A stretch of DNA of 64,000 bases, taken from Ophiodon elongatus. Lineage: Eukaryota; Chordata; Actinopteri; Perciformes; Hexagrammidae. The stretch spans positions 61,219 through 125,218 of the forward strand of contig JACSYO010000944.1 in assembly GCA_016806645.1 (NCBI GenBank), written 5' to 3'. Below, in pieces: positions 38,791 to 58,935 of this stretch. How positions within the stretch are numbered: position 1 is the stretch's first letter; every line of letters begins with the position of its first letter. The position numbers were made by a program, and so were the translations under genes. Under the pieces are notes generated by a model, which saw only the letters and a list, made by a program, of their open reading frames with translations, made no database searches and had not been told where the DNA came from.

Positions 38791-41695
38791 CTGCTTTTAA
38801 TTCACATGTGGAATTGATGTTAAAATGAGAGTATTTATTTCCTTAATGATAACTAAATGTCTCATATTCAGAACAAAATGACAGCAGGCTGTTTCAACAT
38901 CACAGTAACAAAAACAGCTTCTGGGATATTGTACATTTTCACAGTACTCAGTGTCTTCATTTTCAAAATGATCATGTACAGGGTTGGGTGATCAACATTA
39001 GGATTTAAGGACTGTTTTATTTTTTCTATTTAAATATGCAGAAGTCTGGTTCTCTTCACCATGAATATATAATGAGTCTGAATCAATAGCATGCTATTCG
39101 TCAGTATTCTACCTTTGTTTTGACTCTGAGCGCCGTACTTTAAATTAAAATCAGCTAAATCTTTCAGAAAGGTGTTACAATTGTACATTTTTTACTAATC
39201 AATTATAGTGAAGCAGGTGGGAGTTTAGGGTGCTTTCCATCAATGCTTGTAATGCCTCTCAGGTTTCTTTTCAGGAGCTTGCTCCCAGATCATCAACACT
39301 TTTCTGTTTGCTCAGTAAGTAAAGTGGACACACGTCTTCAGATAGCCAAACTACAAACATCACAAAATCACACGTAATTTCCCACAATCTCTTTCAGTAC
39401 AGAGGAGGATGAGTAGCTGCAATATAATTACACAGCATTACAAGAAGAAGCCTGCTGGGTAATCATATGGGACATGAAGTCCTGTGGTTGTTGTTCCCAG
39501 AACCCCAAAGACCAGCGTTGTCACAGTGATGCAACAGTGATTTGTGTGATTGTGGGAAAGGGAAATAAAAAATGACAGTTATATTGTCGTACTACCCCAT
39601 CCTCCCCGTTCAGAAACAAAGATCAACAGCAGATTATATGAAGCCAAATCAGTGAATGAGCACATCCAATACTCTGACTGAGGTCTGGGAGAGCAGGCAG
39701 GGCTCTAGCTGGGGGCTTTGATATGCAGACAAGCCAGGAGGAGGAAGATGAGAAGTCAAGATCAAACACCAGACAACAGCTCTCTCCTCACACTAGCTGA
39801 TAGTGAAACTGCTGCAGGGTTAATGGATGGATGGATGAACAGGCAGAATGGGCGATCAAATGTAAACAGGTCACATGAAGTATTTCTGAAGACAGAAGGA
39901 CACTGCTGATTTAAAACAACTACAGATTTTGTCCTTGGACAGAACTAAATGTTCACTATGCTGAGGTCCATTAGTATGAACTCACTCTGAAGTTTAAGTA
40001 TATTTGGCTTTAGATCTCTAAAAGGGAAACATCATCCACATTCCTCTGCATTGTGTCACCAAAGTTAATGAGAACACAGAGAGACTGGACAACCTTCACA
40101 CATCCTCAGCACTAATGTTAGAAGACAGATGAGAATTAGAGGGACAGAGGAGGTGGAGAGTAGAACAGAGGGAGAGAACAGGAGGAGAAACAGGGACGAT
40201 AACGGATGATGAAACTCTTCTTCATCACTCTGATCCACAGAAGGCTTCTTGTCCAATCAAGTTTAAAATATTTCCTCTGACCTCCACATCTGCTGTCTCT
40301 CCTACTCCACATCACCACTCTCTCTAATTAGCCAGATTTTGCTGTGGAGGTGCTTTATGTCCAAAATTATCTTTAAAATAAGAACAAATATCTCTCCAAA
40401 AAGAGTGAATGTGCAGGAGGATAACTTAAACTGCCAAACAACTATTTAAGTGGCTAATTGAAAGTCATAAAGACTCAGGAGGTCAATGTTTTTAATCTGA
40501 ACCTCTTTTAGGTTAATTAATTGTATTATTTTACAATTAGACAACATATAAAATAACTGCAGAAGGTCATTTGATCAGCACACTGTATTGAACATGTTGA
40601 CTGCCTGTTGTCTTACTTTGCCCTCTGTTTAACCTGTTTACTGACATAACAAGGCAGAGAGGACAGTGGGAGGGGACAGTGATCCCTGAGGGTGTGGTGA
40701 TTTTAAAGTAGATCAATGAATGTCAAAGGCATCTTGTTCAAGTTTGGTGCAGGTCAACATTGAGCATGCTAATGATGCTTCTGAGAAGCCACGCTTTTTC
40801 CTACTTTTAGACATTTGGATCTTTAATCTGAACCCAATATGAGGGCAACAAACGTCATGAAAACATAAAATCAGGTTCAGGCTTCAGCATACGGGTGGAG
40901 GATGAACCACCGAGTTCTAAAAACATTCAGAGATAAAGGCTGTACTATAGAAGATGATGGGAATAACACTGGTTGGATCACTGAGTCGAGTGCTTCAAGT
41001 TCAAAAATCTTTAAATGTTACTATTTAAAACCTTTCACATCTTCCATATCACTTCCTGATTCATACGAAACTATCAGCTACATCCCAACCACAATTGATT
41101 TGCAATCATAAAATAAACTGCAGTTGACCCTGAATCTATAATCCTCTATATGAACATTAATCAGTGTTGATTATTATTGAATGGAGGTCCGGTTGAGATC
41201 ATCGACTGCTGCTGAAGACTGATCTTGTCGTTATTGACTCCAATAAGTGAAAGTAGAGAAGTGCTGCTCTGTCAGCATGTTATGTTTGTTCAGAAGCAGT
41301 CCGTCTTTTTATTCCTCTGGCTTTGTTGTGGTCAGAGCAAAGTGAGCCGTTTTGAAATACATGTCTGGTTGAAAACTAACGTAAAAGCATCAGAATGCTG
41401 AAGTGATGCACCGACCCAGAGACAGCACAGTATCTGACCTCCTATACAATAAACTGTTGGGTGCCATAGTTTTAAAGCTGGCTATTGAGCTGCCTTGAGG
41501 AACTCTGGGTCAAACCGTCCATCTGTCTGCCGGTACTGAAACCTCCACCATCCAGGTTATACATGAGATCCTGATCAATGCCACTGAAGCTGGATGCAGA
41601 GTGTTAGTGCTGCCTGAGAAGTGGATGTGAGCAACAAACCACTGATGCCAACTGCTCTGGGTTTTCACTGTGCTGCTTTTTTAAGTTGAAACAAA
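38791..41695. other. Gene-free intronic stretch
   Basis: No supported feature seen. Confidence 0.5.
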
Positions 41696-41865
41696 GTGCT
41701 CCACTACATTTCAGAAGGATATATTGTACTTTTTACTCCACTGCATCCGTTTAATAGATTGAGTTACTAGTTACATTGCAGATCCGGATTATCTGAACAA
41801 AATATTATCAACAAATAAAATATGCTGCATTAGTTTAGCTTAAACTACCCAGCAGTATAAAAGGT
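41696..41865 (+). mobile_element. Fragment of a non-autonomous hAT element (teleost CAGTGGTGGAAAGTAAC family)
   Basis: Recognisable internal sequence: TCCACTACATTTCAGA, TGTACTTTTTACTCCACTGC, GAGTTACTAGTTACATTGCAG, CAACAAATAAAATATG and TTAAACTACCCAGCAGTATA, in the order of this widespread fish family. Both terminal inverted repeats are missing. Family recognised from memory. Confidence 0.7.
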
Positions 41866-42322
41866 ATTTACATGTAGCCAGGCCATTAATACAAATTTTG
41901 TTTATGAGTGCTGAGGCTGGTCTGTGTCTAATGATTTGTAGAGGTTTGTTTAGAATAGTATAGAATGTGTGTGGTGTGTGCGTGTGACATCTCAGTGGGA
42001 TTCTAGAATCAGTGGAATCTATGACCCATCACAGGCAGGTAGTTTCCCACATTGAGGATGAGCTCTCACACCGGAGTCTACTGAACTACTGGAGTAGGGG
42101 TGACACCGGATAGTCCACTGTTCAAGGACTTATCTAAGGAGCCTGATTGGATTGGGAATCTTACAGTGGAATCATCACAGTGACGGGGAAACGTGGTAAT
42201 GAAACAAAGGATCACTTGAGAAATAACAACATGGCTATTTTAAAATCAAAGAATAAACTTAAATTATTTTAAAAAATCAGCTGGGGAAGGTGTGTAGAAA
42301 CATCTCTTTGTGGCGCTATAAC

Positions 42323-42373
42323 CACACACACACACACACACGCACACACGCACACACACACACACACACACAC
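42323..42373. repeat. (CA)n microsatellite with CG interruptions
   Basis: 51 bp of CA with two CG variant units. Confidence 0.95.
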
Positions 42374-43009
42374 TTATTCTGAAATAACAGCAAAGCGATA
42401 GCGCTGTAACTTGTCCAATGATGATGTTGTTGTTGTTTTTACTTTTTATCTACAGATACATAAAGCTGAAATAAATTGCATCAATGAGCAAGAACATCAG
42501 GTAGGACTTGACCAATCAGAATCAAGTATGTCAATTCTTAGTCGGGGACACTCCTACAATGCGCCATCGTAGTTTTCTCTCTGTTGGACTTGAAAGTCTT
42601 TGAACCCGGAGACAGATGTGTTTCCTTAAAGTTCTTAAACATGTGCTTGAAGACAAAACTCTTTAATCATTGTATTTCATTCCTCTGGGTCAGATGTTTA
42701 GAAAGTGTCCTCCCACTGTTCTGCTCAATGTTCTTCATCTCTTCAATTTAGCTTCACTACATATGTAATTATCAACCTGTTCTCATCCCGAGGCGTCCAG
42801 TAATTTAGCCTGGTCAGTGATTCTTGGTGTCTGTGAGACACCCAGCCACAGCATAACGGGCAGAGCCACTGACAGAGTTTAAATAGAGAGATAGTCCACA
42901 AAGGGCAGGTGGGAGAATCAAACTAAACAGGACTTTTATCCAGAAGACATGTTTGTTCTCTGTGGGTAACTTTAAGTGAACTTTGACATTTTATCACGTG
43001 AGTCGTTAG

Positions 43010-43310
43010 TGTTGTTAGTCACTGACTCACTTGTGGTAGTCACGTAAGTAGTCAAGTTCAGATAAGTTATGCTCTTGTCCTAAACCTGACCAAGGAATAT
43101 AACTAACTAAGTGGTTTTATTGCATAAACCTAACTTCCTGTGAAGACAGAAGTTTATTTTGAAAAGAAACGATGAATGTCACGAGTGTATATTAGCACTT
43201 CTTCACTGTCACGTGCAAAGCTAACGCTAGAGGGGTACAAAGAGCGTCATAGTTTGAAGCTTATTGACGCTGACCAAGCTGCATTCTTTGACGCATTGGT
43301 GTGAGAATGT
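43010..43310. repeat. Degenerate teleost repeat (TTGCCTAAACCTAACC type)
   Basis: TAAGTGGTTTTATTGCATAA then ACCTAACTTCCTG (43108-43140) resembles a fish repeat with TAGTTTTGTTGCCTAAACCTAACC. The surrounding CACGTAAG/CACGAG/CACGTG motifs and raised CpG density support a repeat of recent origin. Class unknown. Confidence 0.4.
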
Positions 43311-45621
43311 GTTGTAGTTGGATGAAAGTCATGGATCCCTGCATGTCAGCAAATACTTCTCAAATATGTTTCCGATTGCACTGGCCCTGAGCATGCTTCC
43401 AGGCAAACTGCCACTGGTTCATCAAATCACGATATTAACTCCATTTCTCTTCAGCGGAGAAGCATTGTTAAAATGAGATCGGTCTTACATGTCAGCGATA
43501 CAGAGAGGACTATACATCCTTAAAACAAATAAGACGATAAGAAACCTCCTACAGGCCCCACAAAGACTACAATCCCCAACCAGCCGGATACTGTTCAACC
43601 ATTCAACCATGAACTCTGCAGCTTCTCAGGAGTCGACCAAACAAGTAAATCACTCATAGAAGGATGGTGCAGGTGAGGATAAACCATCCTGAATGTGTGG
43701 GTGTGTGTGTGTGTGTGATCTCTACCCACACTTAATTTGACCTGTAAGTGAACATTTCATTTGCAGATCTAAAGGAATTGTATTAATTTAAAGGTGTTTG
43801 TATGTGATCAACACAACAATCCTTCTCACATACCCACGAAGAAGAATGAAAGTGGATGCATGTTTTTACTGTTGTTTAGAAATGTGTATTAATCAGGTAA
43901 ACAGTCCGTTTCAAGTGATTAGTCACATATATAATGGAGTCTTTCTTTAGCAAGAAAGCAATCTAAAAAAGCTATTATATTCTTTGGAAAACTTTCAACA
44001 TGCAAAGTACAGCCAAATTACAGTAAATGGCCTGAGACATTAAAAACCAGTGTCAGGGTATTAAATGGTCGGAAAGTGTACACCAACAATTCAAGTATCA
44101 GACTTACTGGAGAGTGAGGGACAAACATTTGTCCGTCTGTTTCTTTTTCTTTGTCACTCCACCTGATTTTGTACATTTTAACCACCTTTGATTTCTGTTG
44201 AAATTATTTTCTATTCATATCAGCTTGAATGCCCAAACTGTTTTTAAGATGTGACCTGAGTTGTTTATTTCTGCTCTTTTTGAGACGGGTGTGTGAAAAA
44301 AACATCACACAGACTTCAGTAGAGCTGCATTCCTGTAACTAACCTCATCAGCAAAAAAATGGCACGCAAATGGTTTAACCTTCAACTTCAGCTTCAAATA
44401 TCATTCCAAAATAACATTTTAAAAATCTTCTTTTTTTTTTTAACGAAAACCATGTTGTCTAAGTTGGCTGCCACCTGTAAGAAAGAGCCTCCTGAGTAAA
44501 ACAAATATTTCTTGGACAATCTGAAAACTCTCAAAAACTAATTACTAAGCTTTGGTAGTCAACTGATCAGTGATGAGTGTTAGATGCCATTCACACTGTT
44601 GTGATTGTTTTTTTGCTATATTGGCAGCAAGAAAAAAACATTTCCTTTTATAGTTTTTGGTTTCTATGTAATGAGGCTAACATTCTTATTTACTGTCTAT
44701 AACTAATGAGCAACTTGATCAGTAAAACTCATGTTTCAAAGACATTACTGAGGAAGTGGAAAGGAGCTTCAAGTCCTTTGCTCAACTATTTATGGACTCA
44801 ACCAACTAAAGAAACGACCACATCATGAATGGTGTGCAGGACATTTGCTGTTTTCACAAAATTATTTAAATGACAAAACATTCCACCAGTCTGTTGTACA
44901 TTGCAAGTGAGTTGCTTCCTTTGATGAAGTATCTGGAGTCAATCGAAGAAAAATAACACATTCATTGATGGAGTCCCTGTAAAAGGAGTGAATTATGGCA
45001 AGCCACAGAATTAAAAGTCAAATGGTTAGCAAATGAGACCGTGATCCTAAATCATTTCAAGTTGAATTTGCATATTGCAAGGGGACATTTGAAAACCAAG
45101 CTAAACTGTCAGTTCTGATGAAGTTTCTCTGATTTAAAGGGAATAAATTAATTCTAAAGAGAGGAAAAGGTTAACAAAACTGAATAGCACAGATATTTTT
45201 CATCAATAAAGATTTAACAGACAATGTGAGACAGAAACAAATAGAGCTGCAAGCTAAACTGAAGGAGGCACAAGACAAAGGGCAGACTGCATATCTACGC
45301 TAAGATCAACTCTTTGTTCTCCAACTGCATTCTTCATGAATGACTTGATGGAATAACTGCTATGGTCTGTGTGTAAAGTCAGTGATAATATCAAATAGGA
45401 AACAATAATTAAGTAATGTCCCAATGTATGAGATACTAACAGTCATAAACTAGCTATTAGATGACAACAAGAGGATGACCTTCATTTACATCAATCTCTG
45501 CTGCTGAGTTTAATCAGTATTTATTTTAAAAGAGGAATATTCTATGTTACTAAAGGAAAACAGTCACAGTATTTTCTTCTCTCCTTGACTGACATTTTAT
45601 CTAATTTATAGGATTCATCCA

Positions 45622-45744
<123 letters not shown>

Positions 45745-46264
45745 CATTAAATAGACTAACACTGAGCCCAGTTTCCTCCATTAAAGTTTGTAAAACATGA
45801 ACTAAATTATTAGAATCATTGAATGCTAAAATATCACATACAACACTAAAACCCTCTGTTACTCAAAAAAGTATCGTAATGACGTAAAACTTCAGTTTCA
45901 TTGTCTTTTGCTTAACAGAGACAGTTCCAACAGAAAACAGCAGTTTCCTGAAGGTAGGTGAAGAGGTGGTACAAGTATGTGAATATAGTATCAATACCAC
46001 TAAAGTTGTTCTACTTGGGAACTCAGGTGCATGGAGTGGACTTGTGCACTGTTTGCACCAGGTAAGAATAGTCAGTTGTAACTTTACATTAATGTTATTT
46101 CACAAATGGTATTTAAGTCAGGGAGAATGTTCAGCAACTCTGAACATGTGATTGTAAATTTGTTGTTTATTAACTATAACACAGTACATTGCTTTGAAAC
46201 CTCATAGAAAGTCATTTTTTTTCTTTTGTCAATCAGAAATAATTGCAATCAATGAATGGAGATT

Positions 46265-46265
<1 letters not shown>

Positions 46266-46297
<32 letters not shown>

Positions 46298-46298
46298 T
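46266..46298. repeat. Compound (TA)n(CA)n microsatellite
   Basis: About twelve TA units followed by four CA units. Confidence 0.93.
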
Positions 46299-48396
46299 GT
46301 ATATATAGTATTTAATTATTACATTACATTAGCCTATTATTTAACTGAAACAGTGTTTTAAATCAAAATACACCTGTTTAATAACATAATAATATAATAT
46401 AGCTGTAGCCTCCAGACAAAGTGAACGCCGTTAGAAGTTATGGACGACAGGGATCAAATATCTGTTAATATATTCATCCTCATCAATAGCCAATCGAGCC
46501 AGCTTTCATCTGAAACTGCATTCACTCTCATCCCGACCATAACTCTGACCCGAAACATTCATAACCTCAAGTATTTCATGAGCTTGTTGTTGGATACAGT
46601 AGTACAAAGACCAGGATTTTGTACTTCCTGATTCAGTCCATCAGTCATCAGTCTGTTGATTCACTAAAATGCTAGTTCAGGGTCACAGGGGGCAGCAGCC
46701 TCTCACATTAAACATTGGACACAGAACACATGGTTGAAAAAGTCCTTTCTTTATGTGAGAAAGGGAGTGAGCGTTTTTACTTTCCAACCAGCTCTTAGAT
46801 GACACAACTGCAGGCAATCAACCTGTTGGATTCCATGTGTGAGCGAGAGCATTCAGCCAGTGGAGAGGAGGGGGACTGTATAAATGGTCACTGGGAAGAA
46901 GCTGTGAGCAGTTGGATGACCTACTTTGTGCTCTGAACCTTGCCTTGATTCCTGACAAGTGCAAAACCCTGATGAAGGTCCAGAAGAAAGAGTGATGACA
47001 GACTGGTGTAATGGATGAGCAGACTGGTAAATACCCAGAATGTTTCCCCACCTGCTGATGTCTCTCAGCTTCTTCACTGTGTCCCTCCAGGTTTAATTTA
47101 TTCACTTCAAACTTTTCCTGTTTTGTCTTTGAGCATGATTTCTCAGCGGTGGTGACTGTTGTTCTTGGCGTAGGCTACGGCCCACAGTAGCCTGTGTATT
47201 GTCCGCTAATAAATCGCAACAAGCAAGATAATGTCTTGTAGCTTTCCTCTCCACGGGTCACTACAATAGAATAAATAGTATTCCATCATATTGTTTGGTT
47301 CACACACCTATTTCCATATTTCCAAATATGTTCAAATTTTATTTCAACTTGAACAAACCTACACTCAGTTATATTGTTAATGCCCAAATAACATGTATCA
47401 GGACATTGATTGTATATATTATGAATAACATATGTTTTTAATAGTATCTTTGACAGCAAAAACTAAGAAACCCAGCTGTCAAGATAATTTATAATGCTAT
47501 AAAATGATTTATAAGACAATATCTTTTTCTACAACTGTGAAGCCAAGCAAATGAGGCTAGATTTGTCTCAGATAGAGATGATCTCTGATGCTTTAAATAA
47601 AGATTCTGGTATAGTGTGTTTTTTTTCTACACAAGCTGTTGAGTTATTTACCAACATGACAATGTTGTTAATACAGTGATATCAGTAACCATCCTTAAAT
47701 ATTGACTCAACTTCCAACTTCGTCAATACTCATTTTCTATTGTGAATAAATTACTCCACATTACTAACATTTATCCATCTAGGCAGGGATGCAGTTCTCA
47801 CTGTGCATAATAAAATACAAGTCAATATTATTAGCAAGAGTGTGCAATAAGACTCTGAATGAATCAGACAGCTGTGGTCAAGACAATAGTGGTAGGCCTT
47901 TGCTTTGGGAACACTTGAATTGGCTTCATGGAGGTGGAGGAGCTGGGCTGAAGCTCCAGAGGGTTTTCCATCCACCCACTAAGTGTTTACCATCTGCTAC
48001 AACTGAACACACAGTGGAAAACAAATCATAATAAATGAAAAATAAGTTTTATGGTGGAGGATTATTCAATTTCAACAATACGGCTGAAAGATCTGTGAAA
48101 GCAAAAAAAACCCCGACAATTTCAACAATCAATGCTACGACCAGTGAAGAAGGTTTCCATTGACAGTATCTATCCAATCAGAGTAGAAACACCAACACGG
48201 TGAATCACGTGGAGCTCAGAGAGGTCAGCCATGTTAATAATACTGAGAGCTGGGGGCACATTAAAGATGAAGAGTTGGTTGGAGCTGTGGAGCAGTGAGG
48301 CGCTACAGGCTGGATGAAGTGTGTGATATCAATTTATTATGCTAATTTAGCTGCTGTATTCCCAGAGCTAAAGCCCAAGTGAGCGGTTGTGAGGGG

Positions 48397-48518
<122 letters not shown>

Positions 48519-49733
48519 TTAGGACAGATGAGTACACAGCTCTGTTCAGCAGATACTTTCAGTACTTTGATGTCACTACTGTTGTTTTTTGTTTCATGTT
48601 GCAGTTTATGGTTAGGATTTATTTCTCCCACACACTCCTCCTCAAATTATAATTAATAATACTTTATTGCTGTCTGCATTATGTGTATGTCATATATCAG
48701 TGATGTGTGTGTGTGCTTTGTGTTGTTCTACACACCTGTAGTGGAGAGTTATTGTTCCCAACAGAATCTATTTCATGCTGCTTGGATTCATTTCCAGAGA
48801 TTCCCAGAGAGCAGAGCGTCATCAGTCAAACACAGCTGCGTAACTTTGTGTTGCTATAAATGCTCTCCTCTCCTCTGACTGTTACTCAGACTGTGATTCA
48901 ATTACTTTCTTTACATAAGGGAAATATTTTCAACTGAATATCATGGATGTTGAACAGTTGAAAGACCAACAGAGATGTCATTAATTCAACATTGTTTAGA
49001 ATTATATCATAATCAATGTGGCCTTCAGTCTTCCATTTCCAAATTTACTCTCACACATGAGAAAAAAACAACTAATAAATAATAAGGGTCAAACACTGGA
49101 GATTATGGTGCGTTTGGTCTCTGAACTGAAGCACTACACTGATGACTGACTGTCAGCGACGACACATTCATCACAGTTTATCTAATGTGTAATGAGAATC
49201 ACCAGTGTGATATGAGAGCAAAGTCAATGGAGGTCAGAGCAGCTATCTGCTAACATGATGCATCACTGCTAACTCCTGTGATGTTGTTGTTTCACACTAA
49301 TGGATTCACTGCATCACATAATGAACAGAGCAACTTTTCAATATCAGCTGAATGACGACCATGTTTCTGCTGTTCACTGTGACTGTGGATCATCAGCTGC
49401 TTTGGTCCATAGTGGCACGTTCAAGTAGAGCTCAGTAGATTGATGTAGTCTCTTCTGAGACACGTCTTTATACGAGCTGTCAGTCCACAACCTCACTTTC
49501 ATCCGTCCATTTCTGCAGCCTCCATGCTGTCAATCATCTCACACACTTTCATCCATGAGGGTATTCAGCTGCTGATACGTCCTAAATGAGTGACAGTTAT
49601 GAAATATACTGTAATGATAATATTAGCAGTCAGTCCACAGCCTGACGCTCACCTGTTCACTTCTACAGCCTCTCTCTCCTCTTCATTTTTAGATATGCAG
49701 TAAGAAAACCAATAGACACAGAGTCCAGGGAAA

Positions 49734-54732
<4,999 letters not shown>

Positions 54733-54802
<70 letters not shown>
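54733..54802. repeat. (GT)35 microsatellite
   Basis: 70-bp perfect GT array. Confidence 0.97.
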
Positions 54803-54804
<2 letters not shown>

Positions 54805-55093
54805 CTCAGCATGGAGGCTGCTGTTTGAGCAGACAGGCATCATTAAGCTGCTTGACAGTATCAATCTCGGCTGATGGGACCCCCATACTGGATGTAGGAG
54901 GGCTAAAAAAGACACACTTTACAACACACACAGCTTTTCACTCTTCTGTAGCAGAGTCTATGATCCTTTGCTGCTCTCCACTGACAGCCTGACTCAGCCT
55001 TGTTCATTCCGTCCTCCTCTCCATCCACAAAGTAGAGCATTAGCTGTCTCTGGTAGTTCTGTTGACATATTGCCCCACACAGAGACTGGTCTA

Positions 55094-55096
<3 letters not shown>

Positions 55097-55177
<81 letters not shown>
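55097..55177. repeat. (TG)40 microsatellite
   Basis: 81-bp perfect TG array, 294 bp from the previous one and in the same orientation. Confidence 0.97.
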
Positions 55178-55179
<2 letters not shown>

Positions 55180-55250
55180 TAGAGATCTACGTTGAGCTGA
55201 GGGATAATCTCTGTCTGTCTGTCCCATACGGTCAGCAGTGTTCTCCAAGC

Positions 55251-55270
55251 CAAATCAAATCAAATCAAAT
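55251..55270. repeat. (CAAAT)n short tandem repeat
   Basis: About four AAATC units. Confidence 0.85.
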
Positions 55271-56173
55271 CTGGCATGTTTGCAAGCAAAAGGGCAGAAT
55301 GGAGACTATTTGGTTTGATCATCACAATGAGTGAAGACTGGCTGAATGAATTTGCAGTAATTTTCACACAACCTTGTTCACAATAATGCGACTAATTCAT
55401 GTTGATTCTTCCCAACACAACTCCACAGCTCCTTCATCAGCTGCTGGACATCATTCATTAAATGAACAGACCTCCAGTTATTATAGTGCCACATACTCAA
55501 TAACAGTTCAACAGACTGTAAATATACTGTAAGCTTCAGCCCTCTGGTCTCTTTTGTAAACATGTTAATCCACTGATCAGCCACAAACATGACAGAATAT
55601 TTAGTCTCAGAAATGCATTGAAATGAGAATCTACCAGCATGACACAGTATCAGAGGGGTTTTCTTCAACAGGATTAGCTGTTTTTAAATGATGGATTAAT
55701 AGACACCGGATGTGTGGATGTATTTAATGGTTGAACACTTAAACCAACCAAAAAGCCTGAATCATGTAATCCTATAAAACATTCTCCCCTCTGACTTTTA
55801 TTGACTCATAAGTACAGAAACAAACATCCAGTAAGTTACTTGCTCAACGTTACAGAAAGCCAACACTTTCAGCGCTGTGCTGTTTGCTGACAAAGACACT
55901 CTGATGATGTAATGTCAACAAATGAAATGTGGAGTATTGATAAGAGCACAGATGAGTACTGATAAGCAGTACCAGTACCACACTGGTAGCAGTATAATCC
56001 TAAACCCATCCCTATATACCATAATATAGCTATCTAGAAACCACCAACAGAGAGAGGAAGAGGAGCACACACCTCTGCTCTGATGAAGGATGAAGTCCTC
56101 TACTGCCAAAGAAAACACATCCCCATTTTGCATTTTTATATTATCAGAGATTCTCAACTCACCGAGACCAAAC

Positions 56174-56260
56174 GATGTCAGAATTACTGAAGCACAACTT
56201 ATACAGCAAAGTATGGGTTTAAAGCTGCAGCCAGGAGAGGAAGATGAGGACACTTTACCC
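56174..56260 (+). repeat. Repeat pair member, copy of 27642-27730
   Basis: Contains TACTGAAGCACAACTTATAC, GGTTTAAAGCTGCAGCCAGG and GATGAGGACACTTT, matching the copy at 27642. The open frame across it is not conserved. Confidence 0.65.
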
Positions 56261-58775
56261 ACTACGGAGTACAACATCTAACAAACATCAGTCTTCAACC
56301 AAATAATATTCTTTAGTCACTCCTCACTATCCCAGTGCAAACACATGCTGATCTCACTGGAAATCAAAAACTGAAATTATGTCTAGTATACTTTTAAAAA
56401 CAACCTCATGTAAGAAGTTGCAGGAATGAAAACAAAGTATCATGAGAACTTTAAATATCTCTTCACAAAACATGATAAACTATCTGTTCCAGAGCATCAC
56501 TGAAACTCATGAAAAACTTGTGAAGATAAGTTTCATCTCCAGTTTTAAGGAGAGCAGAAGACAAAGTCAGACAGTAATATGAAGAGATAATGAATGAGTT
56601 CATTTGTTTTACTGTATTCAATACAAACACTGACAGATCACCTGCAGTACTTTGATTGTAGAGACACACAAATGTTTAATTTATTTGCTCAAACTTAGTG
56701 GAGAAAATTAATGAGAAACCAAACAGAGCAGTGGAAATAAATTATAATTCACGCTTTAGCAGCTGGTCTTGATAGAAGGAGACAGAACAGGTGGAACAAT
56801 GATCTATCTGTGTGATTAAACTGATGCTCAGCAGAAGATACGTGCTTGGTCAAACTAAAGAAGAAGCTGAGCTCATTAGCTACTTTAATACGAGGGTAAA
56901 AAAAACAAATGTAAAATCAGTGTTTCCTACACAAAGTCTGCACTCCGTCAGCCTGCCCAAATATATGAATGCTCATTTTGCTGTCTCTGATGCTCATTGG
57001 TTGCACGTTGACCAGCCAGCAGCAAACAGGGTCAACACCCAGATGGATGGAAGTCTCATCAGACAACAAGTTTAAAAGAAGCTCTGCATTGAGATGAGCA
57101 TCAGCGCTCTTTATGCTCTGAATGTCAAAGGTAGCCCCTTTAACAATTCCACTGTCATGTGCAGGAAGCTTTGGGGAAATGATTTCAGGGAAGATGAACA
57201 AAAAGAATATGGATTAAAATCACGAGAGCCGTAGAATAAGAGGTGATGGAGGATGAGACCAAGTAAAGAACATAATTTGATTCTAGTGAGAAGTGGAAGA
57301 TGGAGAGGAAGGTTTACTGTATGTGTGATCTAATAAGGGGAAAGTTAGAGGGGAATGAAAAGACTTTAACAACTCACTGAGAAAGGATTTAGTGTGAGAG
57401 GTAGTGATGGGAATCTTAACTATGGATCTTTTATGCAACTCTATTATGTTCCTTCTCTCCTCAACAGCAGATGAGCATATCATTCTATTATTTAGTACTG
57501 GAGAATAAAAACACACAAAGAGAAGCCAATCGAGTTCAGTCAGCAGCTAGAATCCAGTTCTGTTCTGGTCCTGGTGTCTCTGAGGCTTCAGCTGCACATT
57601 GTTTCCCCGTCCAGCACTCCTTCATATCAACCCTCGGTCCACTCTGTGCTGAGTGTCTGTGTGCTGACTGCAGCTTTACGTGCTGAGCTCCTGTGCTGCT
57701 GTGAAGCTGTGGAAAGTGTCAGCTACTAAACAGTGTTGCATTCAAGAGCTTCAGTATGCCGTTACAAAAAACATACGCAGATATGGACGTCATTGACCGA
57801 GTAAGAGTCTACGTCTGATGAAAGAGTGAGAGTAAAGAGGAAGAATCAGACCAAGCTTCCAGTGCAAACATCTAACAGTGTTCAATAGTCACCTCTGCTC
57901 AAAACAACGCATTTCTCAAATCCAGTGCGATCTGGTTATTCATAGAGAAACATGTTGGAGGTGTGAGTCGGTGCAGTTGTTGTGAGGACAAAATGAAGAA
58001 CATGACCACAACAGTAAAAAGAAGGTTTTGTTTTTTAAAGGATACTCATCCCAAAAACCCTTTGACATGTATAGATGAATATTAATTATGTATTATATGT
58101 TCCTCTTGTAGGCTCTAAGCTGATAGTCCTCTTTTCAGATTCAATAGTCTTGAATTCATGCCACTTATAATGCAACAAAGGTTTATAAAATCATAAAATT
58201 TACACAATAAGGGAATGAAACCCTCCTGTAAGAAGCTCACTGTCCAACTGCTCAGAAAGTTCTTCAAATCACCAACATATGGCTAAATATTATATTTGAC
58301 TGGAGCTTTGAAGGACGCCATACCATGACATGTTATCAATGTATTAAGATTTAATGAGCTTGCAGATTGACAGGAAAGAAGTTGTTGATTAAGTAATTGA
58401 TAAGTTAGTGATAATGATGCAGGAGTTTGGCTTAACAAGTTTCTCTGGATATGTTGCTATCTTCTTTCAGCTATGGAAACATACCACCATTAAAAAACTT
58501 TGTTATGGCTGCAAATGAGCAGTTAGCCACCATTCAAGCCAACATGGCACAGTGTTTGATGCTAACATTAGTATTGGAGTTTTACTTTAAGAGGACAGTA
58601 AAAGACTATTCTCATATTTAAAGACATACATACATCAAATGTTAGGGCCACACAAACAAATGAGCATGATGTCATGAGGATAATCTGAAGATAGATAAAA
58701 TGGGGGATGGTCTTAACTCTTTAGTTTAGTATTACTAATGACAGAAATAGACGAGAGGAGACATGGATACAAAAG

Positions 58776-58816
58776 TCTCCTTCTCCTCCTCCTCTTCTCC
58801 TCCTCCTCCTCTTCTC
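58776..58816. repeat. CTC/CTT-rich polypyrimidine tract
   Basis: Imperfect CTCCTC/CTTCTC units. Confidence 0.8.
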
Positions 58817-58879
58817 ACCACTCAATGTCTCTCCCTTCATCCATGTGTATCACACTCTTTCCTCCACCTCACACACTCC

Positions 58880-58935
58880 ACACTAACAGGCTCCTTGCCA
58901 GCATTCGAGCAGTGCCAAAGAGAATCCAATAGGTC
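58880..58935 (+). repeat. Repeat pair member, copy of 29030-29085
   Basis: Homologous to 29030-29085; preceded by a CTCCTC-rich stretch (58776-58816), while the other copy is preceded by a CT-rich stretch. Confidence 0.5.

Noticed and set aside
46680..46700. CTCF-like AGGGGGCAG motif
   Set aside because: Bases before the core do not fit the CTCF consensus.
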